Positions 11,821 through 22,979 are shown, counted from the stretch's first letter. The stretch is DNA of 64,000 nt from Antitrichia curtipendula (GCA_951230915.1 OX579642.1:8866001-8930000), one strand, 5' to 3'. Notes: generated from the sequence alone by a model not told the origin. A program made the numbers and translations.

Positions 11821-13281
11821 ATGGCAAGCTCCAAGAGAAGGGATACGTTCCACTCCTTGTGCAGCCTGTTGCGCTTCCTGATTTTCATCAGCTTCTCAGA
11901 GATTGCTGCAACCCAAACCACAAACCCCACCGACTTGCAAGTCCTCCACGAGCTCATGCACTCCCTCAACTCCGACTTCGACTGGCCCTCTCTCTTCCCC
12001 GACCCTTGCCTCTCCTCCCCACAAGGCATCCTCTGCACCCAAGACGCCTCCACCAACCTCCTTTACGTCACCTCTCTCCACTTTGGCTACATCTCTCCTG
12101 TCGCCAATCTCATCCCTTGCAGCCCCAATGCCACCATCCCCGCTTCCATCGCCACTCTCAAGCACTTAGAGTCGCTCTCCTTCTCCAACTGCTTCACCTC
12201 CTCCAACCCTCCCTTCAACTCTCCGTCCAATTCCAACTCACTCTCCAACTCTTCCTCCAACTCTCCCGCCACCGCTATCCCGACCTCCATCACTTCTCTC
12301 ACCTCCCTCAAACTCCTCTCCTTCACCAGCAACTCATTTCTCACGGGCGCCATTCCTTTGGGCCTCCGGAACTTAACTTCTCTGGAGCGCCTGGTTCTCA
12401 GCCAGAACAACCTCCAAGGCGAGCTTCCTGACGATCTCGGCATGTTAAGCAACTTGATTCAGTTGGATTTGAGTCACAACAACTTCACAGGGCGGATTCC
12501 GAGTTCGTACGCGAACATGAGCTCCCTCTTGAACATGGACTTACGCTACAATTCCTTGGAGGGTCCCTTCCCCGCCACTTTCGCACAAGGCTTGGTTCAA
12601 GTGGAGCGAATGGCGTTGAGCTACAACAAGCTCTCAGGCAGCTTACCTTCTTCCTTCTCCGCGCAAGGCATGTTGAAATGCACGTTCCTGGATTTGAGCC
12701 ACAACAGCTTCACCGGCGAGATTCCATCCTCGTTCGGAGGGTTGGCCAACTTGGAGGATTTGTTTCTGAATTCGAATTCGTTTTCAGGCGCCATCCCGGA
12801 GCGATTCGGCTCGTTGACGCAGCTGGTGCGACTGGATCTGAGCAATTGCGAGATTGGCAGCGTGATCCCCGAGAGCTTGCAGAACTTGCGGAAGCTACGC
12901 TACTTGAGTGTGAGCAACAACCGGTTGTACGGGGGGATCCCACTTGGGTTGGCGACGCTACCGAGGCTCTTCACCTTGAATTTGGATGGCAATCGGTTGA
13001 GTGGGCCGGTGCCGTTTCCAGCCAGTTTCGTGGAGAGGATGGGGAGGAACATGAAGCTGGAAGACAACCCCGAGCTCTGCTACTCCCAGCAGCTGGTGAT
13101 GATGATGAAGACGCCCATGGTGTTACGAAAGTGTCCTGATGCAGTGGTGAATGTCGTACCTGCTCTTGCACCTGTGCCGCCGGGGAGTCCGAATCACGGA
13201 GCTTCTTCAAGGGACGTCGTCTGCTTCTGGTGGGCGGGCGTCACGGCTTTCACGCTTCTTTTCTTCCTTTTGCAGTTGTAA
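11821..13281 (+). CDS. Secreted leucine-rich-repeat receptor-like protein
   Basis: An intronless 486-residue frame. Residues 1-32 form a signal peptide (basic start, then LLRFLIFISFSEIAA). An N-terminal cap with a cysteine pair (DPC ... GILC, about 58-69) follows. Plant-type LRRs of the LxxLxLSxNxLxGxIP form run from about residue 85 to 410, interrupted near 125-150 by a Ser/Asn-rich insert. The C-terminal cap has NMKLEDNPELCY. The last 21 residues are hydrophobic with no kinase or cytosolic tail, so the protein may be membrane- or GPI-anchored. The cap motifs recall the receptor-like proteins around Arabidopsis TMM, RLP29 and PII-2. That assignment is from memory and tentative. The role is probably cell-surface perception or partnering with receptor kinases. 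The ATG at 11821 is chosen because the signal peptide follows directly. Confidence 0.88.
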   Translation: MASSKRRDTFHSLCSLLRFLIFISFSEIAATQTTNPTDLQVLHELMHSLNSDFDWPSLFPDPCLSSPQGILCTQDASTNLLYVTSLHFGYISPVANLIPCSPNATIPASIATLKHLESLSFSNCFTSSNPPFNSPSNSNSLSNSSSNSPATAIPTSITSLTSLKLLSFTSNSFLTGAIPLGLRNLTSLERLVLSQNNLQGELPDDLGMLSNLIQLDLSHNNFTGRIPSSYANMSSLLNMDLRYNSLEGPFPATFAQGLVQVERMALSYNKLSGSLPSSFSAQGMLKCTFLDLSHNSFTGEIPSSFGGLANLEDLFLNSNSFSGAIPERFGSLTQLVRLDLSNCEIGSVIPESLQNLRKLRYLSVSNNRLYGGIPLGLATLPRLFTLNLDGNRLSGPVPFPASFVERMGRNMKLEDNPELCYSQQLVMMMKTPMVLRKCPDAVVNVVPALAPVPPGSPNHGASSRDVVCFWWAGVTAFTLLFFLLQL

Positions 13282-14828
13282 CAGGCTTCTTCTGGGTTTG
13301 ATTTTCTTATACATCAGTTTTGTAAGGGAACCGTGTGAGGCAACAAAAAACAGTTGGCTTGACTCTTACTCTTCAGGAAAAATAGCTACAGTGCAAGCCT
13401 TGCTACAATTGTGTTCATTCAAGACGTTGATACTGTTGCGAAATGATACGTACGCACAAAGCTACAGTGATCGAATCCCTCGAGGCAAAACTCGATTCTC
13501 TGACCTCTTACTCTTCAGGAAAAAACCTCTGTGCAAGCTTCTCCAGTAGTCTGACTCTTACAGTTCTCCAGGATATGTTGACTGTAGAGACTACAATGAC
13601 TGAGCAAGCAAGCTGCCCTTTGTTTCTCCTGCCACATGGGATCATTCAAGACCACCGTTGAGAAGGTGATTTTTGTGGCTTCATTTTTGCAGTTGTAAGC
13701 TTCTTCTTCACCGTAAGACCAACCTCAAGTTTTAGGAAGTGCACCGTTGATGATGTGAAGAAGGCATGTTGGCAACTGATGGAGCTTAAGCTTAGTTTTG
13801 GGCTATCACAGAAGTTTTTGTGGAATATCAATAGAGAAAGACTAGCAAGCTAAGTAAATGCTGTTAATAATGTCGGTTATTTTGGCCATTTTGGGGGACT
13901 TGGTTTTGAGGGTCACTCTGTTCAGGTAGTTAGTTAGGCCAGTCTTTGCAGAGACAGAAAAAACAACCCTTTTTTACTGGGTTAAATCTTTTTTTCCAGC
14001 CTCAATGGGCTTGTAATGCTAATTTTTTTTTTCTTCTTAAAATTCTGTACTTCTATTTGTTTTGAATGCTTTCAACTGAACATGCATATGCTGCAATCTC
14101 TTGCAATAAGGTCCCATCTGGTGTTTTTTAAACTGTTTCTCATAAGCTTGCATGTTTGGATCCTCTGGTTGGTCTATGCTGATTTCTGGACGTTCCCGGC
14201 ACTGTAACTGACTGAATGGCTTGCTATGATAGACATAATTTTTTTGAGTTTCCATGTTGTGCCTGGATTTTTTTTGGTCACTTATGAATATTTATGAATA
14301 TTTAAGATAGAGTATCGTCACTCAGAAGTCAACTTAAAAGAGGCTAATTGTATGTTATTCCGTATTACTGAATTTTCATTAAGAAAATCTTATTTGAGAC
14401 TGACGATGGACTTTAAAATTTGACATTAACCACTGGTATTCAATGAAGACCCATAAATGTAAGCCAATTGGGCATAATGTTGGCTTTTAAGTTGTGACTT
14501 GTGAATCAGTTGCCCTAAACTGATCCATACATATACTTGCCTAAAAGAACACCTTTGGGATATGAAAGCCTAATGTCAATTTGGGATACATGTTTCAAAT
14601 ATTCTGAAAACTTTCAATTTTATTCAATTTGTGTCAAATAGGAACTCTATTTACATGCTTATTATGATATTTGTGTAGTTTGAGATGTATGACAACCATC
14701 ATCAACAAAGTTTAAATATAATCATTTAAAAAATATGTTCAATGAGGCACATTAAATTGTCAAAAGAAGAAGCCATCAAGAAAATTGAGCAAGTGTCATT
14801 ACGTGAATCTGTCATTTTTGAGTTCTTA
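13282..14828. other. 3' region of the LRR gene with internal repeats
   Basis: The words CTTACTCTTCAGGAAAAA (about 13366 and 13509) and TTTGCAGTTGTAA followed by GCTTCTTCT (13270 and 13686) each occur twice, so fragments of the gene's end were duplicated. A 50-codon open stretch ending near 13852 resembles nothing that I know. No other gene is seen before 14829. Confidence 0.4.
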
Positions 14829-15038
14829 GAGCATCTGCAATGCACCTGCTTTTTAAGACAATAACATCATAATAAAGGGACAATCCCAAAAAACACTCCT
14901 CAATGCAATTGATATTGGTCCCTCTCTATTCTTGGGCTTGTCATTATCCTTCCCAAACTCAACAAATTGGCAAAATATGAAGGGCCCACAAGTTGCCTCA
15001 CCATAGGAATAGTCATTATTGTCATACATGCTTTGTAA

Positions 15039-16866
15039 CCCTTAAAGACTTAGGCCATTTTTTTTGGTCAAAAACCACTCAAAACTACCATTTCTATTGT
15101 GTTCATTTATAGAAACAAAACAAAACAAAACAAATTTAGAATCTAACCATAGGATCTTGTACTTTACTTTTCTGAAATCATGTGGTAAAAATTTCACAAA
15201 GTTTGACAATACAAATTAACCCCTAAAGGCCCGTTTGTCCTCTCGAGGGACAATTTGGGTCTGGGTAGGTTCTTGTGACCTCAATTTGTAGAGAAATTTT
15301 TTGGGATTTTTTGAGGTTGTGTGGTTCTGCGAGAGCTTTGTGGATATATCATTTTTATTTCAAATGGTGCCCGGGAGAAAAAATTATGCCAAAAATAGAG
15401 TTTGGCGGGCAACAAAAAAAATCACAAAAAGCCAAAATAAATTTCTTAAATATTTTTTCCAAAATCTATGTCTTTTTGTCTACATTTGAAGCTTTGATTC
15501 ATTCTATTTGGACTAATAATGAAAAAGTTATGGACAATCTTAGTTTTTCGGGCAATCTAAGCATCTTCTTGAAAAAATAACTTTTAGGATTCATTTTTGA
15601 ATGCAATTTTTGTAATTTTCAGAAAAAATTTGTTAGACAAGGTTGAATTTGCTTGCTAGAACAATCTCACCATTGGGATTATGGTATTTCAATTTTGTCT
15701 TAGAGCTATTAACGATTTAGTTATTCCTTCAATCTTGAACCTATTCCTACTTAAGAATTTTTTAATGAGTGAAAATTTAGTGTTATTTTCTTGAATTTTT
15801 TTTCCTAGATTCTCAACTGAAGTATTCAACATATAAACTTAGAAAATCAAAATCAGCAATACAAAAAATTTAAGTTAAATAGGTTCAAAGCCCAAAAATC
15901 TAGTCAAGTAAGGTGCAAAAAAACTTGTTTTCTTCACTTTGAATGCAAATATCTTGCAATCTATTTGGTCAAAGTTTCTAAAATTTCTTGCATACATTCT
16001 CATACTAGTCTAGTATAAGATCCTATGGTTAGATATGCAAAAAAAAAAAACAATTTTTATAGTTTTTTGCTCTTTGCAATAGAAGTGGTAGTTTTGAGTG
16101 TGTTTTGATGGAGAAAAGGCCTCGGGGCTTTAGGGGTTAAAAGATATTAGCATTCAAAGTAGATTTATTTTTTTTGAACACTTGTCTACAATTTCAAATG
16201 ACTTTGATTGACATTTGTAGATTTCTTTTGCACTTTGGACTTTGAATTAAATTTTTTTTGTATTGAAGAGTTGAGTTGAAAGTCTAGGAATTAAAAAAAC
16301 AAAACAAAACCCCGCTTGATTTTCATTCTTTATAAAATTGTTAAGTAGAAGTAAGTCTAAGATTAAAAGAAAAAATAAATCTTGAATAGCTCTAAGATGG
16401 GATTGAAACACAATAATTCCAATGGGTGAGATTGTTCTAGCAAGCAAACTTAGCCTTTGTCCAACAATTTTTTTGAAAAATTGTGAAAAATGGCATTCAA
16501 AAATGAATCCTATAAGTTTTTCTTTTCTTTCAAGAAGATGTTTATATAACTTTTACATCACAACTCCAAATGGAATGAATAAAAGCTTCACACGTAGACT
16601 AAAATATAATCTCTAAGAACAAAAAGAAAAAAATTTAATTTCAAATTTTTGTAGATTTTTTTTTCCTGCCCATTGACTAAAAATTTGGATTTTTTGTGGT
16701 ATAACCTAGGCATTGATTGAAATAAAAAAATTATATTCCCATGAAGCTAACAAGTTGTTTTTTTAATCTTCTGTGAAAGTTTCAAAAATATTCACTAAAA
16801 ATTGAGGAAATAGGAACCTACCCAAAATCCATTTTGTCCTCCAAGGGAACAATGGACCTTTAAGGA
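15039..16866 (-). mobile_element. TTAA-family element E2, split by E1
   Basis: The A-type end lies at 16866 (reverse) and the B-type end at 15039. TTAA follows at 16867-16870; the left target has decayed to GTAA (15035-15038). Its sequence is interrupted at a TTAA by E1 (15220-16136). Reading across the junction with E1 removed restores the order seen in E1 itself: a TTTGAATGC(A/T)AATATCTT block, then a CAAA(G/C)TTT block, then an AAATTT(T/C)TT block. It is non-coding apart from short random frames. Confidence 0.7.
15220..16136 (+). mobile_element. TTAA-family element E1 (nested copy)
   Basis: A 917-bp non-autonomous element starting CCCCTAAAGGCCCG and ending GGGGCTTTAGGGG, with intact TTAA on both sides (15216-15219 and 16137-16140). 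The left 100 bp match the left end of the 5.9-kb transposase-bearing element at 36861. The right 200 bp match that element's right end, including the TAAGATCCTA block. It encodes no protein. Its position inside E2 shows that it moved after E2. Confidence 0.78.
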
Positions 16867-17393
16867 TTAAGACCTCTTTTTTTCCAATAAATTTGACCTT
16901 CTTTTGCTTGCTTGAAAAATCTTTTTCTCTTCTTTTTATAATGCGAAAAAAGCTCATTTTAAGTTTGAATTGCTAAGCTTTGCATAGGATTAACTTGTTA
17001 TCAAAATACCGAAGCATTATGTGGGCCTCATAGAATGCCCTGCCATTTGCTGTTGCAAGGATTGTTTCCCAAGCTTGCACTGTAGATGCTCTTAACATTC
17101 TTTTCAACATAGTGTGCTTGATTTATGAATGACCTAATGAATTATTGGTACCCTATTCCAATGAACTTTGGAGGAGAACAACTTTCTATTGTTTATTAGA
17201 AAATACTCTCATCTAATCTTGGAAGTAAATAGCTTCATCAACCCAGTCAATACCACAAAATTCACACTGCCTTTGGAACTTTTTGAAAATAAAATCTTCG
17301 GGCACGCTCTCCAACACTCTTTACGAACTGTACCGGTAATCATATGACAAACCGACTCCCATCATTTCCGAAAGCCCCAGCACTCAGATTTCT

Positions 17394-17828
17394 TTGGGTC
17401 TTTCACGTGCATTGATTTCAGGTTCGCAGGCAGTCTTTATAAAAGTGTGCAGCCCAACAGAGCCTTTCAGAGTTAGGTTCCTGACATTGCTACCTACCAT
17501 TCTTAGCTATACCAATACGAGTGGACAGCTCCTACCACAAACCCATTTCATGTATGACAAGCGCAGCTGGACAAGCATTTATACGAGAGCCCCCTTGGCA
17601 TTTTGGATCGCACTTGCATTGCCTCTGGGTGGAATTGCAGCTGGCCTTTCTCACTTCACAAACGCCAGTCAAACACTACAGGCCAAGAGCTATAAAGTGG
17701 AAAGTGTTATTATATCCTTACCCTTCCAGATCACACGTCTTGGCAACACCGGAAAGGTTGAAGCAAAATCCATCGTCGAGCTTGCCAAGTATTTGGATGG
17801 AAATCATGTCTTGTTCAATCCAGCTTGA
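17394..17828 (+). CDS. Unassigned 144-residue open frame, doubtful
   Basis: I do not recognise this protein. The frame has one hydrophobic segment (about residues 68-88, APLAFWIALALPLGGIAAG). It lies in a stretch with clearly higher GC than the AT-rich DNA to its left, and CTTTATAAAAG occurs inside the frame at 17428. It may be a real small gene, an exon of an unrecognised transcript, or chance. Nothing supports a function. Confidence 0.15.
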   Translation: MGLSRALISGSQAVFIKVCSPTEPFRVRFLTLLPTILSYTNTSGQLLPQTHFMYDKRSWTSIYTRAPLAFWIALALPLGGIAAGLSHFTNASQTLQAKSYKVESVIISLPFQITRLGNTGKVEAKSIVELAKYLDGNHVLFNPA

Positions 17829-17921
17829 CTTGAATTGGTCAGTAATGGTCAATTTAGAACAGTAACATCACATTATACCCAAAGCATTGTACTGAAAAGC
17901 AGGAATCACTTGGGAAAAGCC

Positions 17922-18272
17922 TCAATGTATACTAGAAATGATTTACTGCAAAATACGTTTTCGAAACGAAACAGAAATGGTGGACCGTAAGACATAGTCC
18001 ATTGTTCAATGGCCGAGGTCTTCGAATGTACACACCTTTCACAGGTATTTGGGTAAATACCAGTAGTAGAAATCACGTCCTGTTCCAACCAGGGAGTCCC
18101 CCCCGCCTTGGCAACCATTTCAGATAAGTACCCGTTATATTGTACTCCAAAGAAGGAATCAATGTATACTAGAAAAGATTTTCTGCAAGACACTATTTCG
18201 AAACAAAAAAGAAAATGGTAGCCCACCAGACATGGCCAATTGTTCGATGGCCTAGTCTTTGAATGTACACAA
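17922..18272. repeat. Two direct repeats of about 113 bp, period 237
   Basis: 17922-18034 and 18159-18272 align in the same direction, from TCAATGTATACTAGAAA to GAATGTACACA, with moderate divergence. They lie downstream of the phytolongin stop. Their origin is unclear. Confidence 0.6.
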
Positions 18273-18616
18273 CGAACCCTAAACAACTGTCAGCAACCCC
18301 AGGAACTGAAATGGATTCATTCCAAAGTGGAAAATGAGGGACTACTTAATAATGCTCTCCGCCACCTCAACTATCACGTCTGTACACACTCTAGCTTATT
18401 CAGACGGTCACGTAACCCCGACTACCAACATATTTGAGGCTGAGGATTGAAACAGCAACCTTCATTTCTATCTGATATCCAAATACAATTGGTAGCTGCA
18501 AGTAACAAAAGTGAACAATACTGTTTTTCCAGATTGGAGAAAATCTAGATAAAAAAGAAACAAGCTATTCCCAAAAGAAAAAAAAGAAAAAAATGACCTA
18601 CAGAAAATCCCATCAA

Positions 18617-20525
18617 TTAACTTTTTACACACTTGAATCCCTTGCAGATGCCCAACCAGATCGCAAAAAGAATGCAGCACACGACGAGGTCCAAAATCAG
18701 CACAAGCTTCACATTGCGCCACCACATGCGGGACGCTAGTTGTCGCCCCTTCATCTTCCGAGAGGAGCCACATCCATCGAGGTTGGATGAGGTTCCACCT
18801 TGAAGAGCCTTCCCATTGTTTGTCATCATGATTTCCTTCACCTGGATCACCTGCGTGAACCATACCCGAGAGTCATTAGCATTAACGTAGAGGATACTAA
18901 AAACTGTTAGGGACCTGATCCCCTCTCCTGTAGACTGACCCTTGTTAACTACAGCAAGTCGATTCTTCCAATACACTCGGTTGGCCTCCAATTAGCAAGT
19001 GAAGTATGACTTGGCCAAATGCCTATGGCCACTGAACTTTGCATGGAAAAGGAGTTGTCTACTACCCCTTTAATAGTGGTCTATTGTGAACCAATATTCA
19101 CTGATTGCATGAGAGATTCATAAAAATTAGACCTCAAGAGAGTTTGGCTCTTGAACACAAAGTAGTCTCTCCAGACTTATAACGATCTCCCAATGGAGCA
19201 CTCATACATACGGTATTGGTTAAAATACTTAAGTGACACACACACTACATTCTACCTCAGTGACCATAACATCTTCAGAGGTCAGTAAAAATACATGACC
19301 TCAACCTCCATCTGCAGTACTGCAGATATCTTAGACTGAACGATTAGAACTAGAGTGGGTCATATGATCTCTTCACATCTCTATCGTGATCTCCCAATGA
19401 AAGAAGAAATGCATGAGCTTAACAGTACCGCAGAAATCTTAGACTGGAATATCAGAGAAAAGTGAAAAAAACGCATTGGAAGGTGAAACATAACATGCAC
19501 CTGATGTTTGGTCGACTTCTTATCAACCTTAGGATGACCACCATTTCCAGTCAGCGGCGCCGCATGATGCTCCCGTGGTGGACTCAAAGCAGTGTCATCT
19601 TTCGAGTCCAACTGATGCTCGTTGTCCAAATCGACCTCTTTTTGTGGCACGCCAGAAAGTGGCTTCACCAGATGTTTAAACACACCTGAAAACCGAATTT
19701 GTTTTAAAGTGCACATGGCATTTGACAAAAGCACAGCGAGCGTGAATTCTTCTCACGCAATTTTTGCACTAAGATGATCATCAAACATATAGGCAAAGGG
19801 GCAGCACGACTGTGCAGCTTTCATTACCATGTTAAAACCAAAAATGGATGAAATACTGAAAGTTGTATAGGTGGAATGAGATCATAAGGCAGAAAAAGTG
19901 CAGAAGGCTATGAGCACATTGAATCCCTAAGTGTTTTAGTGGATGGTAAATGTTTTGAAAACTTCACTTCATGCAAATGATATTCATTGAAGAAGCTGTA
20001 AAGAAGATAGTGTCATATATCAATGGAAAGAAGAAGGAATGCTCTCAACATGAATCGATAGCGTCGATATTCTACAGGAGTCTCTGTATAGTGTTCTGGT
20101 GTTTTTTTACGTTTTTTTGAAATTAATTGACCGTTGTTAGTTCAAGCACTTTGGGGTTCACCAAATTTATTGCTACCTGCAAAATCGGAGTTCAACGCAT
20201 TCCGGTCCAGTCGGGAAGCATCCAAGCCGCGAGACCGAAGCAGTAGCTTGAACTCATCCCTCACGAGCTCCAGGAATTGCGTCCCTTTCAGCTTCCCTAA
20301 TGCCTCGTCCACTATTGCGCAGTACGTAAGAGGGCCGTCCATGAGGAAGATGAACATGCGCTGCTTGATAGTGTAAGAGAACTTGTTGTGAAACGGAGGA
20401 ACCTTCTCCAGGCATTCCCCTACTGCTATGTCTGCGAGGTCTTCCTTCGGCTTCTTATAGTCAGCTATCACGGTGCTCCCCCTCGCCACCGATGCATAGT
20501 ATACAAGATTCGTTACCGAACCCAT
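18617..20525 (-). CDS. Phytolongin (plant longin-domain membrane protein)
   Basis: Three exons, complement(18617-18850, 19501-19685, 20177-20525), all with GT-AG junctions and matching phases, give 255 residues. Residues 1 to about 115 form a longin domain (MGSVTNLVYYASVARGS ..., CLEKVPPFHNKFSYT, GPLTYCAIVDEALGK). A variable hydrophilic middle follows. Residues 179-255 carry a VIQVKEIMMTNNGKAL stretch and a tail anchor, WWRNVKLVLILDLVVCCILF, ending in GFKC. There is no typical R-SNARE core with a central Arg layer. This matches phytolongins, VAMP7-related proteins of plant endomembranes thought to act in vesicle traffic. The start at 20525 is chosen because MGSVTN aligns with the longin start. 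An in-frame ATG also exists at 20582. Confidence 0.87.
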
Positions 20526-21482
20526 CGTGAAAGGAACCCTAACCGACAACTGATCATCAAAATCCACCCTACCGACAACCAAATCTTAAGGGCAGCCTGT
20601 CAAATTGCTCAAAGGAAAACTAAAACTAATCACTGCCTCAAACGTGTAACCCTAACCCTGGCCGCTTTGCTTACTGATCCACCTCCTTCTTCTACGCTAA
20701 TGTCATACCAACCCATACCGACAGCTCAGCCTGACAACGGACTCATCACTTCACCAAAATTCAAATCCCGAGATCACACCACCGTCGACACTTCACTCCT
20801 ACAGCTCCGCTCAAAACCAAAACCTCGACCTGCAACCACCAAAACCTGGATTAATCAAACCACAAAATAGCAAAATTGTTACTCTCTCTCACACTCATTT
20901 CAAAGAAAATCATACCACGCTACACCATTTCCTACCCGCACTACCGATAACCACAAGACCTCGATTAATCAAATCCACAAAACCCAAACATCCAGACTCA
21001 CCAGAACTCAAAATCCTACTCTCTCACACCCACACTCACTCCCAAAGCAAGCTCAACGCGCTTAGCCAATAACATCTCTTCCTTCCCTTCCAACAGCCAC
21101 GACATGAAACCCTAAATGTACGCTACCAACTCCTCCCCATTCACTAGCACCTCCCGTCACGCGCTTTGTCGGAATACAACAACTCTTTGTCGGAGGCAAA
21201 GGAAAAGAGCAGTTGCAGGAAAGAAAAGGAGAAAGAGCGACGCGCAAGTACAGTACCTGAACTTGTCGAAAAAAGTCCTTGAATGCTGAGCCGTTAGGAT
21301 GCGAGAAAAGGAGCATCAGAGCTCACTGGAAAAGTCGGAGAATGAGGAAGACCATCTGGAAGCTCGATCGCGAGAGGAAAGGAGCGACATGGCCATCACA
21401 TGGTGAGGCGCAACGCGGGGACGTTGAAGCTGCAACGAAGAGGGAGGCCCATTCTTCGGAAGAAAAACAGGTGGTAGGGTTT
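20526..21482. other. Upstream region of phytolongin
   Basis: Probably the leader and promoter of the minus-strand phytolongin gene. A block containing ACCTGGATTAATCAAACC (about 20845) recurs as ACCTCGATTAATCAAATCC (about 20959) with similar flanks, a local duplication of roughly 115 bp spacing. No separate gene is recognised. Confidence 0.4.
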
Positions 21483-21660
21483 GGCTTTTGCTTTAAAGGA
21501 AGTGGATTCTGCGTGGCGGTCTTGGCGTTTACTTTAAAGACAGTGGATTCTGCGTGGAGGCTCTGGCTTTTGCTTTAAAGTCGTCGGGTTCTGCGTGGAA
21601 TGGGAGGTAGGGTTTGTCTTTTCCTTTAAAGAAGGCTTCCGGGATGGATTCTACGTGGAA
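21483..21660. repeat. Minisatellite, unit about 41 bp
   Basis: Units beginning GGCTTTTGCTTTAAAG at 21483, GGCGTTTACTTTAAAG at 21524 and GGCTTTTGCTTTAAAG at 21565 each end in GGRTTCTGCGTGG. A fourth degenerate unit starts near 21616. Confidence 0.7.
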
Positions 21661-21746
21661 TGGATGGATGAATACTAATAGAAAATGGATGAAAATGAGT
21701 TTGGTGGGGATGAGGGATGAGAGTGTGCGGCGAGTGTACTGGGAGG

Positions 21747-22034
21747 CAGTGTTTTTTTTTCCGGCGATTTGGTGCAAAATTGCACCAAATTTTTTTACTT
21801 AGCACCAAGCCTATAGGAAATTTTTAGTAAAATTTTGGATGAAATCGCCAAAAAACTTCAAGTTCAAGAAAAATCTTGGATGAAATTGCCACATTGTGAA
21901 TGAAAATAAAATTATAGATATGCAGTATCACATTTTCTATCCAATACGTGGATGAATGTTGAAACTTGGAGCACCACCGTAACATTTAATATCGCCACTT
22001 TGCCACTTCATGGAAAATGAAAAAAAAAACACTG
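21747..22034. mobile_element. hAT-type MITE with perfect 8-bp target duplication
   Basis: A 288-bp element with ends CAGTGTTTTTTTTT and AAAAAAAAACACTG. It is flanked by the identical 8-mer CTGGGAGG (21739-21746 and 22035-22042). An 8-bp target duplication and a CA-G-G start are typical of the hAT superfamily. It has no coding capacity, and the exact duplication indicates a fairly young insertion. Confidence 0.8.
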
Positions 22035-22494
22035 CTGGGAGGGTACATTTTGGGGATGCAGCGGGAGTTGACGTTTGTGCCAGTGGATGAGAATTTCTAC
22101 AGTAGGGTTCGTCTCATACTGTGGACTTTTTGGGTCAGGAGCTGCGAACGAATGAATTCTGTTCATCCGGTCGTGATCCTTTTTTGGCCTGTTCATGTAT
22201 TGGGGGAGCAGGAAATTCAAAAAGTATGGTGAATACTTGACTTTAATCCCTCCCTTATCTATCCCCTTGAGGACTTTGAGGTCGTCCTAATTTCAGAAAA
22301 TTGAGAAGATTCGATATAAAGTGAGGTAGTTGTGGAATAGTTTAGTGATGACTTTTGATCGCTAGCGTGTGCAATGCGGGACTAGGATCTAGAGTTTGGG
22401 AAGAAAAAAAAAGAAGAAACTCTTTGGAGCATCAAACTCGGTCTCTAATAAAGTTTGGTGTGGCACTTTTTTTGAAAATGAATTTATATGATTT

Positions 22495-22975
22495 GTCTAT
22501 TCAAGATTTTGTACAAGGGTGTCAATTGCAAATTTTCACTTTCTAGTGTTGAAGGCTCTTGGAAATGAGCCTCAAGTACACTAGAACTTGTAGAAAAAAT
22601 CACATTAAAAATTCAATTTAAAAAATTGTAGAATAGATTTTGAGAAGTTGTAAATTGATTGGGGTTATGCATGTTATACTTTACATACTCATATTTTTTT
22701 GGTACCTTCAATTTTAGGTTTGAGATGCAAAAAGAGGATTGAAAGACTTCAAATCACTTTTGCAGTTTTAACACCCTCATGATCAAACATTATAATCTTT
22801 CAATCCATAAGTGATGTTGTTGTAATTTCTTTTCCTATGTGATCTATAACATGTCTACCTTAAATTTGTACGGTTACACTTCAAAAAAAATTAATAAGAT
22901 TGATCAAAATGCAGACACTTTGTTCACTTCCAAACAAAATCTGAGATACTCAAAAATAGTAGGGGCGTTGAGGGG
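22495..22975. repeat. Dispersed repeat R1, copy 1
   Basis: Aligns in the same direction with 58455-58940 over about 480 bp. Shared words include AAGGCTC, GAAATGAGC, TAGATTTTGAGAAG, AGATTGAAAGACTTCAAATCACTTT and AAGTGATRTT. The right end is GAGGGG followed by TTAA (22976-22979), so it may be another TTAA-bounded element. Its left boundary is not clear. Confidence 0.65.
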
Positions 22976-22979
22976 TTAA

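Larger units (their letters stand above)
14829..17091. mobile_element. Outer MITE of a nest (PIF/Harbinger-like, TTA target)
   Basis: The ends GAGCATCTGCAATGCA (14829) and, inverted, GAGCATCTACAGTGCA (17091) are near-identical terminal inverted repeats. TTA flanks both sides (14826-14828 and 17092-17094), as expected for a 3-bp TWA target. Without the inserted element at 15039-16866 this MITE would be about 435 bp. The superfamily call rests on target length and end sequence only. Confidence 0.6.

Noticed and set aside
11763..12452. Overlapping frames on both strands within the LRR gene
   Set aside because: They are shadows of the C-rich LRR coding sequence; only the 11821-13281 frame has a signal peptide and LRR spacing.
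20388..20870. 160-residue plus-strand frame
   Set aside because: It overlaps the longin-domain exon of phytolongin on the opposite strand and its C-rich leader.
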